64,000 nucleotides of DNA from Paracoccaceae bacterium (GTDB taxonomy: Bacteria; Pseudomonadota; Alphaproteobacteria; Rhodobacterales; Rhodobacteraceae): NCBI GenBank assembly GCA_021647745.1, contig JAKIUB010000004.1:1-64000 (forward strand), given 5' to 3'. Under the pieces are notes generated by a model, which searched no databases, was not told the origin of the DNA, and saw nothing but the letters and a program-made list of their open reading frames with translations. The translations under genes were made by a program, and so were the position numbers. This document shows, piece after piece, positions 1 through 8,506 of the stretch (position 1 is its first letter; every line of letters begins with the position of its first letter).

Positions 1-599
1 GCATCACCGAGGGCATTCCGGTGCTGGACATGATGAAGGTCAAGCGCGCACTTGAAGGCTCCAAATCTATCCTGATCGGGCCAAATTGCCCGGGGGTAAT
101 CACACCTGACGCCTGCAAAATCGGCATTATGCCGGGGCATATCCACAAGCGTGGCTCGGTCGGGGTTATTTCCCGCTCCGGCACGCTGACCTATGAAGCG
201 GTGAAGCAAACCACCGATATCGGCCTTGGCCAAAGCACCTGTATCGGCATCGGCGGCGACCCTATCAAGGGCTTTGAGCATATTGATGCGCTTGATCTGC
301 TGCTGCATGATGATGAAACCCAGAGCATTATCATGATCGGGGAAATTGGTGGCAGTGCCGAGGAAGATGCAGCGCAGTTCGTTAAGGATATGGCCAAAAA
401 GGGCATTTCTAAGCCCATGGCCGGCTTTATCGCTGGCCGCACGGCACCTCCGGGCCGCCGCATGGGCCACGCGGGCGCGATTGTTGCCGGTGGCAAAGGC
501 GGCGCGGAAGACAAGATCGAAGCGATGAAAAGCGCGGGCATTGTGGTGGCCGAAAGCCCCGCAGACCTCGGGCAAGCCGTGCTGAAGGCGATTGGGTAA
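1..599 (+). CDS. sucD: Succinyl-CoA ligase (ADP-forming) alpha subunit, 5' truncated by window edge
   Basis: The reading frame is open from base 3 and has no start inside the window, so this is the C-terminal two thirds of SucD. With SucC it makes succinate plus ATP from succinyl-CoA in the TCA cycle. The phospho-histidine motif GHAGAI is intact, with the active-site His codon at 468-470, followed by the usual glycine-rich AGGKGGAEDK segment. The frame ends at TAA 597-599. It heads a same-strand series sucD-(insert)-sucA-sucB-(insert)-lpdA, the usual order in Rhodobacterales apart from the inserts. Identification is certain; only the N-terminus is missing. Confidence 0.97.
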   Translation, partial: ITEGIPVLDMMKVKRALEGSKSILIGPNCPGVITPDACKIGIMPGHIHKRGSVGVISRSGTLTYEAVKQTTDIGLGQSTCIGIGGDPIKGFEHIDALDLLLHDDETQSIIMIGEIGGSAEEDAAQFVKDMAKKGISKPMAGFIAGRTAPPGRRMGHAGAIVAGGKGGAEDKIEAMKSAGIVVAESPADLGQAVLKAIG

Positions 600-604
600 T
601 TAAT

Positions 605-1315
605 ATGAAAAGGAGCGCGCACAAAGCGGCAAGGATGAAGCGAGGCATCCTAGCCCTTGGTCTAGGACTTGCTTTGTGCGCTCCTTTGTCATTTGTGAGG
701 GCAGAACCGTATGGCCCTGCCCTCAATACCGCTATAGAACTCTGCCTCACTCTCCCCGAAGACGGCGAGAACGTGGAGGCGCACCTGATTGAAGTAGGCT
801 GGAAAAAGAATCATAGTGAAAAAGCTGTATTTGACACAATGATCTCCACACATTTTGCGTTCCGGTATTCCTCTGAAAACGCTGAAGCACTTGGGTACTC
901 GTTCCGAAACAGCGATTTCATGGCTGCCTCAGTGCTCGGAAATTCTGCACTCCCACCTCATCAACCAAGCTACTCACTCGACGACGTCCGCCTCGCTACT
1001 ATCGGCCTTTCATTGGATACGCCGTATTGCCTCCTCACTGGACCTATCCGCTTGAATTCTGCCCTAAACATAATCGGTATATCTGAAGATAACGCAGTTG
1101 AAAGCGATCCTAGATTCAGTCAATTCGAGGAAATATCACGCGTTCTTTATACAGTGAAGTTCGAAAATAAAGACGTTGTCGTTGCTATTGTTGATACTGA
1201 CGCGATCTCTGAAAAAGTCGCTGAATTCAGTCTCGATCAATATCTTGAAATTCTTGCCGTAGTTCAAGAAGTGAATATCTACATCAATCCCGCGGAAACC
1301 AGCGGTGAAAGGTAA
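605..1315 (+). CDS. Predicted exported protein of unknown function inserted between sucD and sucA
   Basis: A 236-residue product that I do not recognise. The N-terminus is basic and followed by a hydrophobic stretch (ILALGLGLALCAPLSF) ending near VRA-EP, a plausible Sec signal peptide. The start is uncertain: ATG 605 lies 5 bases after the sucD stop, while ATG 635 gives a shorter basic n-region. The mature part is acidic, with two cysteines (in ELCLTLP and PYCLLTG) that could form a disulfide. Its sequence is visibly more A+T-rich than sucD and sucA and uses codons less biased to G/C, which suggests transfer into the operon. It ends 4 bases before the sucA start, so it is probably co-transcribed. 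Confidence 0.75.
   Translation: MKRSAHKAARMKRGILALGLGLALCAPLSFVRAEPYGPALNTAIELCLTLPEDGENVEAHLIEVGWKKNHSEKAVFDTMISTHFAFRYSSENAEALGYSFRNSDFMAASVLGNSALPPHQPSYSLDDVRLATIGLSLDTPYCLLTGPIRLNSALNIIGISEDNAVESDPRFSQFEEISRVLYTVKFENKDVVVAIVDTDAISEKVAEFSLDQYLEILAVVQEVNIYINPAETSGER
609..687. repeat. Nested inverted repeats at the 5' end of the inserted gene
   Basis: An outer arm at 609-627 pairs with 671-687 over about 17 bases, with one 2-base bulge. Inside are two smaller perfect hairpins: AGGATG...CATCCT starting near 632, and CCTAG...CTAGG near 650-666. The purine-rich AAAAGGAG that could act as a ribosome binding site lies in the left outer arm. The structure overlaps the predicted signal-peptide codons of the gene at 605. 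It could be a translation-control hairpin, or the end of a small mobile palindromic element that supplied the start of the gene. Confidence 0.7.
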
Positions 1316-1319
1316 CACC

Positions 1320-4280
1320 ATGAACGATCAATCCAACAATGACCAGTTCCACGCCGAGAGCTTTTTGCAGGGGCATAATCTGGAATATGTCGAGGCGCTT
1401 CAGGCGCGCTATGCGACGGACCCTTCATCGGTAGATGATAGCTGGCGCACGTATTTTGCTGCGCTCGGCGTGGCGGCGGCAGATGCCAAGGCCGAGGCCG
1501 ATGGGCCGAGTTGGGGGCGCAAAGATTGGCCGTTGGAGCCGGCGGATGACCTCACGGCGGCGCTCGATGGGCAATGGCCTGCCGAGCCTGAAAAGGCAGC
1601 CGATAAAATTCGCGCTAAGGCGGCTGAAAAGGGCGCAAGCATTTCTGAGGCCGAAGTTAAGCAAGCCGTGCTGGATTCCATCCGCGCCCTGATGCTCATC
1701 CGCGCTTATCGTATCCGTGGCCACCTGTCGGCAGATCTGGACCCGCTGCGCATCGAGCCGCCCAAGCCCCACCCCGAGCTGGACCCTGCCATGTATGGCT
1801 TCACCGAAGCCGACATGGACCGTCCGATCTTTCTCGATAACGTGTTGGGCATGGAGCATGCCTCGATACGCGAGATTGTGGCCATTGTGAAGCGCACCTA
1901 TTGCGGCACCTTTGCCCTGCAATACATGCATATCTCCGACGCCGCGCAGGCCGGTTGGCTGAAAGAACGCATCGAGGGTTATGGCAAGGAGATCGGCTTT
2001 ACCAAAGAGGGCCGCAAGGCGATTCTCAACAAGCTGGTCGAGGCCGAGGGTTTCGAGAAATACCTGCATGTGAAATACATGGGCACCAAGCGCTTTGGCC
2101 TTGATGGCGGCGAAAGCCTGATTCCGGCGATGGAGCAGATCATCAAGCGCGGTGGTGCGCTCGGGGTAAAAGAGATCGTGATCGGCATGCCGCATCGCGG
2201 GCGGCTCTCGGTATTGGCCAATGTGATGGGCAAGCCGTTTCGCGCCATTTTCAACGAATTTCAGGGCGGCTCCTCCAAGCCTGACTCGGTCGAAGGTTCT
2301 GGGGATGTGAAATACCATCTTGGCGCCAGCTCGGACCGCGAGTTTGACGGTAATTCGGTGCATTTGAGCCTGACCGCCAACCCAAGCCACCTTGAGGCGG
2401 TAAACCCTGTGGTGCTTGGCAAGGTGCGCGCCAAGCAAGAGCAGCGCGGTGATCTGGAGCGCAGCTCGGTGCTGCCGATATTGCTACACGGTGATGCGGC
2501 TTTTGCGGGCCAAGGCGTGGTTGCCGAGTGCTTTGGCCTGTCGGGGCTGCGCGGGCATCGCACCGGTGGCACCATTCATATTGTGGTCAATAACCAGATC
2601 GGCTTTACCACCTCACCGCATAATTCGCGCTCGTCGCCTTACCCGACCGATATTGCCCTAATGGTGGAAGCGCCGATTTTCCATGTGAACGGGGATGACC
2701 CCGAGGCCGTGGTGCATGCCGCCAGAGTGGCCACCGAGTTCAGGCAAAAGTTTGGCAAGGATGTGGTGCTGGATATTTTCTGCTACCGCCGCTTTGGCCA
2801 TAACGAGGGTGACGAACCAATGTTCACCCAGCCGCTCATGTATACGGCGATCAAAAAGCACAAAACCACGCTGCAGCTTTATACTGACCGGTTGATCGCT
2901 GACGGGCTGATCCCCGAAGGCGAGATCGAGGAGATGAAGACCCGGTTTCAGGCCTTTTTGGCCGATGAATTCGAGATCGGCACCGAATATAAGCCGAACC
3001 GTGCCGACTGGCTGGATGGTCGCTGGTCCAAAATGCGACGCAATACCGAGGAGTACCAGCGCGGTGAAGCGCCGGTGAACCTTGCGCGGGTCAAGGAAGT
3101 GGGGGAAGCGCTCACCAAGCTGCCCGAGGGCTATAATGCTCATAAAACCGTGCTGCGCCTGCTGAAAGCCAAGCAGAAGATGTTTGAAACCGGCAAGGGT
3201 ATTGACTGGGCCACCGGCGAAGCGCTGGCCTTTGGCACGCTGTTGCTTGATGGCTTTCCGGTGCGGCTATCGGGGCAGGATTGCACACGCGGCACCTTTT
3301 CCCAGCGCCACTCCGGCATTATTGACCAAAAATCCGAGGAGCGGTATTTGCCGCTTAACCATATCAAGTCGGGGCAGGCTAGCTATGAGGTCATTGATTC
3401 AATGCTCTCGGAATATGCGGTGCTGGGTTTTGAATATGGCTATTCACTAGCCGAGCCAGACACGCTGACGCTCTGGGAGGCGCAATTTGGTGATTTTGTG
3501 AATGGCGCGCAGATCATGATCGACCAGTTTATCAGCTCGGGCGAGGCCAAGTGGCTGCGCATGTCGGGCTTGGTGATGCTGCTGCCGCACGGCTATGAGG
3601 GGCAGGGACCGGAGCACAGCTCGGCGCGGCCCGAGCGGTTTTTGCAGATGTGTGGCGAGGATAACTGGACGGTGGCGAACTGCACGACACCGGCCAATTA
3701 TTACCATATTTTACGCCGCCAGATGCACCGTTCTTTCCGCCGGCCTCTGGTGCTATTCACCCCCAAATCGCTGCTGCGGCACAAACTGGCCACCTCGGCC
3801 TTGAGCGAATTTGGTGAGGGTTCGAGCTTTCATCGCCTGCTTTGGGATGATGCACAGAAGGGCAATTCCGACACCAAGCTGGTGGCGGACAGCAAGATCA
3901 AGCGCGTGGTGATGTGCTCGGGCAAGGTTTATTATGACCTGCTGAGTGAGCGCGATGCGCGCGGGATTGACGATATTTACCTGTTGCGGGTCGAGCAGCT
4001 ATACCCCTTTCCGGCGCGCTCGATGGGCGAGGAGCTGACACGCTTTGCCAATGCGGAGATTGTCTGGTGCCAGGAAGAGCCGAAAAACCAGGGTTATTGG
4101 TCGTTTATCGACCCTTATATCGAGGATGTGCTGGCAGAGGTAAAAACCAAATCAACCCGGGCGCGGTATGCGGGGCGCAAAGCGGCGGCCTCACCGGCAA
4201 CGGGCCATGCAAAAACCCATAAATTACAGCAAGCGGCATTGATAGATGATGCGCTGACCATTGAAGGAAAAGCCAAATGA
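1320..4280 (+). CDS. sucA: 2-oxoglutarate dehydrogenase E1 component
   Basis: A 986-residue thiamine-diphosphate enzyme that decarboxylates 2-oxoglutarate and passes the succinyl group to SucB. ATG 1320 is preferred over the in-frame GTG 1307-region because GAAAGG sits at 1307-1312. The N-terminal SucB-docking segment (SFLQGHNLEYVEALQ) is present. The ThDP/Mg motif begins at GDAAF (about residues 391-395) and ends at the NNQIGFTT stretch about 30 residues later. The C-terminal domain carries the usual WCQEEPKNQGYW motif. Length is normal for the family. The TGA stop overlaps the sucB ATG, so translation is coupled. Confidence 0.98.
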   Translation: MNDQSNNDQFHAESFLQGHNLEYVEALQARYATDPSSVDDSWRTYFAALGVAAADAKAEADGPSWGRKDWPLEPADDLTAALDGQWPAEPEKAADKIRAKAAEKGASISEAEVKQAVLDSIRALMLIRAYRIRGHLSADLDPLRIEPPKPHPELDPAMYGFTEADMDRPIFLDNVLGMEHASIREIVAIVKRTYCGTFALQYMHISDAAQAGWLKERIEGYGKEIGFTKEGRKAILNKLVEAEGFEKYLHVKYMGTKRFGLDGGESLIPAMEQIIKRGGALGVKEIVIGMPHRGRLSVLANVMGKPFRAIFNEFQGGSSKPDSVEGSGDVKYHLGASSDREFDGNSVHLSLTANPSHLEAVNPVVLGKVRAKQEQRGDLERSSVLPILLHGDAAFAGQGVVAECFGLSGLRGHRTGGTIHIVVNNQIGFTTSPHNSRSSPYPTDIALMVEAPIFHVNGDDPEAVVHAARVATEFRQKFGKDVVLDIFCYRRFGHNEGDEPMFTQPLMYTAIKKHKTTLQLYTDRLIADGLIPEGEIEEMKTRFQAFLADEFEIGTEYKPNRADWLDGRWSKMRRNTEEYQRGEAPVNLARVKEVGEALTKLPEGYNAHKTVLRLLKAKQKMFETGKGIDWATGEALAFGTLLLDGFPVRLSGQDCTRGTFSQRHSGIIDQKSEERYLPLNHIKSGQASYEVIDSMLSEYAVLGFEYGYSLAEPDTLTLWEAQFGDFVNGAQIMIDQFISSGEAKWLRMSGLVMLLPHGYEGQGPEHSSARPERFLQMCGEDNWTVANCTTPANYYHILRRQMHRSFRRPLVLFTPKSLLRHKLATSALSEFGEGSSFHRLLWDDAQKGNSDTKLVADSKIKRVVMCSGKVYYDLLSERDARGIDDIYLLRVEQLYPFPARSMGEELTRFANAEIVWCQEEPKNQGYWSFIDPYIEDVLAEVKTKSTRARYAGRKAAASPATGHAKTHKLQQAALIDDALTIEGKAK

Positions 4281-5458
4281 CCGAAATTCGTGTGCCAACC
4301 CTTGGCGAATCCGTAACCGAAGCGACCGTGGCCACTTGGTTCAAAAAACCCGGTGATGCAGTGGCGGTGGATGAAATGCTCTGCGAGCTGGAAACCGACA
4401 AGGTGACGGTTGAAGTGCCCTCGCCCGCCGCCGGTGTGCTGGGGGAGATTGTGGCAGCAGAGGGCGAGACCGTAGGGGTGGACGCCCTGCTCGCCACGCT
4501 TGTTGTGGGCGAAGGCGCGGTGGCAGCGGCCCCGGCGGCTGCGCCTGCCAAAGCCGAAGCACCCGCCGCTGCATCGACGGCAGCGAAAGATGTGGAGCAC
4601 GCCCCGTCAGCCAAAAAGATAATGGCTGAAAAGGGGATTGATGCGGCAAGCATTAAAGGCTCGGGCCGCGATGGGCGGATCATGAAAGAGGATGTGGCCA
4701 AGGTGGCGGCGGCTCCGGCACCCGTGGCCGCGGTAGCCCCACGCCCTTCTGATAATACTGCGCGCGAGGAGCGGGTGAAGATGACCCGCTTGCGCCAGAC
4801 CATTGCCCGGCGCTTGAAGGAAGCACAAAACACCGCCGCGATGCTGACCACCTATAACGAGGTGGATATGACCGAGATCATGGGTTTGCGCTCTGAATAT
4901 AAAGAGCTGTTTTTGAAGAAGCACGGCGTGAAGCTGGGCTTCATGAGCTTTTTCACCAAGGCCTGTGTGCATGCGCTGCACGAGGTGCCCGAGGTAAATG
5001 CCGAGATTGATGGCACCGATATTGTCTATAAAAACTACGTCAATATGGGCGTGGCAGCAGGCACGCCGACCGGGCTTGTGGTGCCGGTGATCCGCGATGC
5101 CGACCAGATGTCTTTTGCCGGGATCGAGAAAAAAATAGCCGAGCTGGGCGGCAAGGCGCGCAATGGCAAACTTACCATGGCCGAAATGCAGGGCGGCAGC
5201 TTTACCATTTCCAATGGCGGGGTTTATGGCTCGCTGATGTCTTCGCCGATTTTGAACCCGCCGCAATCGGGCATTTTGGGCATGCATAAAATTCAGGAGC
5301 GCCCGGTGGCGATCAATGGTGAGGTGGTTATTCGCCCGATGATGTATCTGGCGCTAAGCTATGACCACCGTGTGGTCGATGGCAAAGGCGCGGTGACCTT
5401 CCTTGTGCGGGTAAAAGAAGCGCTGGAAGACCCGCGGCGGTTGTTGATGGATTTGTAA
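4277..5458 (+). CDS. sucB: 2-oxoglutarate dehydrogenase E2, dihydrolipoyl succinyltransferase
   Basis: A 393-residue acyltransferase core of the OGDH complex. It has one lipoyl domain (residues 1-75, lipoyl Lys42 in ETDKVTVE), an Ala/Pro-rich linker, a peripheral subunit-binding domain (about 112-148, SAKKIMAEKGID), a second linker and the catalytic domain. The active-site motif HRVVDG has His364 and Asp368. Start overlaps the sucA stop (ATGA). AAGGAG directly after the stop serves the next, unrelated gene at 5471. Confidence 0.98.
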   Translation: MTEIRVPTLGESVTEATVATWFKKPGDAVAVDEMLCELETDKVTVEVPSPAAGVLGEIVAAEGETVGVDALLATLVVGEGAVAAAPAAAPAKAEAPAAASTAAKDVEHAPSAKKIMAEKGIDAASIKGSGRDGRIMKEDVAKVAAAPAPVAAVAPRPSDNTAREERVKMTRLRQTIARRLKEAQNTAAMLTTYNEVDMTEIMGLRSEYKELFLKKHGVKLGFMSFFTKACVHALHEVPEVNAEIDGTDIVYKNYVNMGVAAGTPTGLVVPVIRDADQMSFAGIEKKIAELGGKARNGKLTMAEMQGGSFTISNGGVYGSLMSSPILNPPQSGILGMHKIQERPVAINGEVVIRPMMYLALSYDHRVVDGKGAVTFLVRVKEALEDPRRLLMDL

Positions 5459-5470
5459 GGAGAAACCAAG

Positions 5471-5869
5471 ATGGATATTGTTGGGGGCCTTTCGGCTGCA
5501 AGCCTTGCACTGGGCCTCGTTAAAGACCTACGTGACATTGACCGTTCGGTTGATGAAGCAACCTTTAAGTTAAAGGTTGCTGAATTGACTTCCGCATTGG
5601 CAGATACAAAAATCTCCTTGTCAGATGCAAAGCTCTCAATGTCCGATAAAGATGAACAGATTCGAAGCCTTGAAGCGAAAATAAAGGATCTTGTTGCTGG
5701 GGAAATGTGTCCGGTATGCAACAATGCGCGCCTAAAAACTATTTCTGTTAGACCCCATCCCACTTTCGGAAAATTGGGTGTCCAAGAAAAGCAAATGAAA
5801 TGTGAAGATTCCGAATGTAATCATTCGGAGAACAGGATGCACGACCCGCAAGGTCGGCTCAAAAAATAG
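5471..5869 (+). CDS. Small coiled-coil protein with C-terminal zinc-ribbon-like cysteines, inserted between sucB and lpdA
   Basis: A 132-residue protein of unknown function. It starts with a short hydrophobic/amphipathic segment (GGLSAASLALGLVKDLRDID), continues as a charged helix likely to be a coiled coil (residues 25-75), and ends in a putative zinc ribbon. The ribbon ligands are CPVC near residue 80 and CEDSEC near 112-117. The architecture recalls a hypothetical family scattered through Proteobacteria genomes, often in accessory regions. AAGGAG at 5457-5462 with 8 bases spacing makes ATG 5471 a convincing start. Base composition is more A+T-rich than sucB and lpdA, so it is probably a passenger gene co-transcribed with the suc operon. 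Confidence 0.8.
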   Translation: MDIVGGLSAASLALGLVKDLRDIDRSVDEATFKLKVAELTSALADTKISLSDAKLSMSDKDEQIRSLEAKIKDLVAGEMCPVCNNARLKTISVRPHPTFGKLGVQEKQMKCEDSECNHSENRMHDPQGRLKK

Positions 5870-5904
5870 TGGGTTCACCCCACGAATAGGGAAAGGAAAT
5901 CCCA

Positions 5905-7293
5905 ATGGCAGATTATGACGTAATTATCATTGGCGGCGGCCCGGGGGGCTATGTGTGCGCCATTCGCTGTGCGCAGCTCGGGCTGAAAGTGGCTTGTGTG
6001 GAAGGGCGCGGGGCGCTGGGGGGCACTTGCCTGAATGTCGGGTGTATTCCTTCAAAAGCCTTGCTGCATGCCTCGCACAGCTACCACGAGGCCCATACCA
6101 ATTTTGAGAAAATGGGGCTGATGGGCGCTGATGTGAAGGTCGATATGCCCAAGATGATGGATTATAAGCAATCCGTCATTGATGCCAATGTCAACGGCAT
6201 CGAGTTTCTGTTCAAGAAAAACAAGGTCGATTATCTGCGCGGCTGGGGGAAAATTACCGGCAAGGGCGAGGTGAGTGTTGACGGCGAGGTGCATAAGGCT
6301 TCGAGCATCGTTATTGCCACCGGCTCGGAAGTGGCGCCGCTGAAGGGTGTGGAAATAGACGAGAAAACCGTGGTCAGCTCCACGGGTGCATTGGCGCTGA
6401 CCGAGGTGCCAAAGCGCATGGTGGTGATTGGCGCGGGGGTTATCGGCCTTGAGATGGGGTCGGTTTATGCGCGGCTCGGGGCCGAGGTGACGGTGGTGGA
6501 ATATCTTGACCACATCACCCCCGGCATGGATGCCGAATTGCAAAAAACCCTGCTGCGCAGCCTGAAAAAGCAAGGCATCAAGTTTGTGCTTGGCGCGGCG
6601 GTTTCTGGTACCAAGGTTAAAAAAGATGTGGCCACGGTCAATTACACCCTGCGCAAAAATGATAGCGAGGCCAGCCTTGAGGCCGAAGTGGTGCTGCTCG
6701 CTACTGGTCGCAAGCCGTTTACCGACGGGCTGGGGCTGGCGGAAATCGGCATTACCACCACCAAGCGCGGGCAGGTGGAAACCGATGGCCATTGGCGCAC
6801 CAATGTTGAGGGCATCTATGCCATTGGCGATGTGACGACCGGCCCGATGCTGGCACATAAGGCCGAGGAAGAGGGCATTGCCGTGGCCGAAAGCATCGCC
6901 GGGCAGGCGGGCCATGTGAATTACGATGTCATCCCCGGCGTGATCTACACCACGCCCGAGGTAGCCAGCGTGGGCAAAACCGAAGCGGAGCTGAAAGAAG
7001 AGGGCCGCGCTTACAAGGTTGGCAAATTCAGCTTTATGGGCAATGGCCGCGCCAAGGCGGTGTTTGGCAGCGAGGGTTTTGTAAAGATCCTGGCCGATAA
7101 GGAAACCGACCGCATTCTGGGCTGCCACCTGATGGGACCAATGGCGGGCGAGCTTATCCACGAAATATGCGTGGCGATGGAATTTGGCGCTTCAGCCGAA
7201 GACCTTGCCCGCACCTGCCACGCCCACCCGACCTTTAGCGAGGCGGTGCGCGAGGCGGCCTTGGCTTGCGGGGATGGTGCCATTCATGCCTGA
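5905..7293 (+). CDS. lpdA: Dihydrolipoyl dehydrogenase (E3)
   Basis: A 462-residue FAD enzyme that reoxidises the dihydrolipoyl group of SucB with NAD+. The N-terminal FAD motif GGGPGG is at residues 10-15. The redox disulfide is Cys42/Cys47 in GGTCLNVGC. The NAD-binding GAGVIG motif is mid-protein, and the C-terminal active-site pair His441/Glu446 lies in HPTFSE. AAAGGA precedes ATG 5905. Being downstream of sucAB it is the OGDH-type E3, though it may also serve other 2-oxoacid dehydrogenases. Confidence 0.97.
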   Translation: MADYDVIIIGGGPGGYVCAIRCAQLGLKVACVEGRGALGGTCLNVGCIPSKALLHASHSYHEAHTNFEKMGLMGADVKVDMPKMMDYKQSVIDANVNGIEFLFKKNKVDYLRGWGKITGKGEVSVDGEVHKASSIVIATGSEVAPLKGVEIDEKTVVSSTGALALTEVPKRMVVIGAGVIGLEMGSVYARLGAEVTVVEYLDHITPGMDAELQKTLLRSLKKQGIKFVLGAAVSGTKVKKDVATVNYTLRKNDSEASLEAEVVLLATGRKPFTDGLGLAEIGITTTKRGQVETDGHWRTNVEGIYAIGDVTTGPMLAHKAEEEGIAVAESIAGQAGHVNYDVIPGVIYTTPEVASVGKTEAELKEEGRAYKVGKFSFMGNGRAKAVFGSEGFVKILADKETDRILGCHLMGPMAGELIHEICVAMEFGASAEDLARTCHAHPTFSEAVREAALACGDGAIHA

Positions 7294-7567
7294 TCTCGGC
7301 CTTCCTGATACTGGGTGCAATATTGGGAGGGCTGGTGAACGGGCTTAGCCGTTTAGGCTATGCGGTCATGGCGCTGGGGTGTGGCTGCTGATTTTGCCGG
7401 CCAAGCTTGGCCGGACCGCTGGTGGTTATGTCGATCATTGCTTCCAATGTGCAGGCCCCCTGCCACAGGTTTGACTCCATACCAACCTGCGCCATACCCT
7501 GCCTTTTGTGCCAATCGGGGTGATGGGGCTTTCGGGGGTTTTGATCCTGCTTATCCTGCTGTGGTGA
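7286..7567 (+). pseudogene. Decayed small membrane-protein gene after lpdA
   Basis: No single frame is open, but pieces read as membrane segments in successive frames: LISAFLILGAILGGLVNGL from 7290, then VWLLILPAKLGRTAGG after an apparent loss of one G in the GGGG run near 7377, then HTLPFVPIGVMGLSGVLILL ending at TGA 7565-7567. Together this looks like a protein with two or three membrane helices broken by frameshifts and possibly a deletion in the middle. The 3' end overlaps the last codons of the convergent AEC transporter gene. I cannot name the family. Confidence 0.55.
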
Positions 7568-8480
7568 GCCATAATAGCAGCGGGATGGTGAAGAACGAAA
7601 CCACTGTTTGCACCGTGGAGATGGTTGCATAAAGCTCCGCATCGCCGCCCATTTTGCGGGCCAGCACAAAGCCGTTCATTGCGGTGGGCACTGCCGCCGC
7701 GATCAGCAGCACATCGCGCTCCAGCCCGGTGATCCCGAAAGCATAGCCCACGCTCAGCATCACCAGCGGGGTGAAAAGCAGCTTGCCGACCACCGCGATC
7801 AGCAGCTCTTTGGAGGGGCGCATCGCCGCTTTCAGGCTCAGCCCCGCACCCAATGCCAAAAGCGACATCCCCAAGGCCGCCCGCCCGAGCAGATCAAGGG
7901 TTGAAAGCATTGTTGGCCAAACATTGATACCAGAAGCATTTATGGCCAGCCCCAGCCCTATTCCCCAGATCAGCGGGTTTTTGAAAATCACCAGCAGCAC
8001 GTGGCGGTAATCAGCCTTGGAATCCGAAAACGCGGCTAGCACCATAATGTTGGTGACCTGCAAGATCGGCACCAGCACCGCAAAGATAATCGCAATCAGC
8101 GCCGCGCCGTCTGCTCCGTAAAGGTTAAGCACAATCGCCAGCGCAATAAAGCCGTGCCAGCGGGTAACAGTTTGATATATAGTTGAAAACTGCCCCGGTC
8201 CGGTGCCAAGTTTGCGCCTGAGCAGCGGCCACAGCGCCAGCACCGCCCCGCCAATGATTGCTACGCTGGTAACCAGTGTCAGCGTGAAAGCTCCGGTATC
8301 CATGCTGGAAAGGTCGGCCTCGATCATGGTTAGGGCCAGCAGCGCCGGAAATAGCAGATAAAAGCACAGATCTTCAACCACGGTCCAGTTTGCTGCCCCC
8401 ACAAAGCCGGATTTGCGCAGGCCAAAGCCCAGAATAACGACAATAAAAACCGGCAGGGTGGCCTGGATAACAAAAAGCAC
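7551..8480 (-). CDS. AEC-family (auxin efflux carrier-like) permease
   Basis: A 309-residue protein with about ten hydrophobic helices. The N-terminal helix with TLPVFIVVILGFGLRKSG and the following LCFYLLFPALLALTM are typical of the AEC family of bile acid/auxin-type secondary carriers. Bacterial members move organic acids such as malate or malonate, but the substrate cannot be read from this sequence. The start is GTG 8480 with AGGA seven bases upstream. It is alone on its strand apart from the upstream gene that ends at 8507, with a short gap. Confidence 0.85.
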   Translation of the reverse strand: MLFVIQATLPVFIVVILGFGLRKSGFVGAANWTVVEDLCFYLLFPALLALTMIEADLSSMDTGAFTLTLVTSVAIIGGAVLALWPLLRRKLGTGPGQFSTIYQTVTRWHGFIALAIVLNLYGADGAALIAIIFAVLVPILQVTNIMVLAAFSDSKADYRHVLLVIFKNPLIWGIGLGLAINASGINVWPTMLSTLDLLGRAALGMSLLALGAGLSLKAAMRPSKELLIAVVGKLLFTPLVMLSVGYAFGITGLERDVLLIAAAVPTAMNGFVLARKMGGDAELYATISTVQTVVSFFTIPLLLWLTTAG

Positions 8481-8506
8481 GAGATGTCCTGACTAATTAG
8501 GTAGAT

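Noticed and set aside
1425..2438. Minus-strand open frame of 337 codons inside sucA
   Set aside because: Antisense to the conserved ThDP region of sucA and has no recognisable domain or ribosome binding site.
6052..7161. Minus-strand open frame of 369 codons inside lpdA
   Set aside because: Mirror frame of a highly conserved gene; His/Leu-rich composition typical of antisense artefacts.
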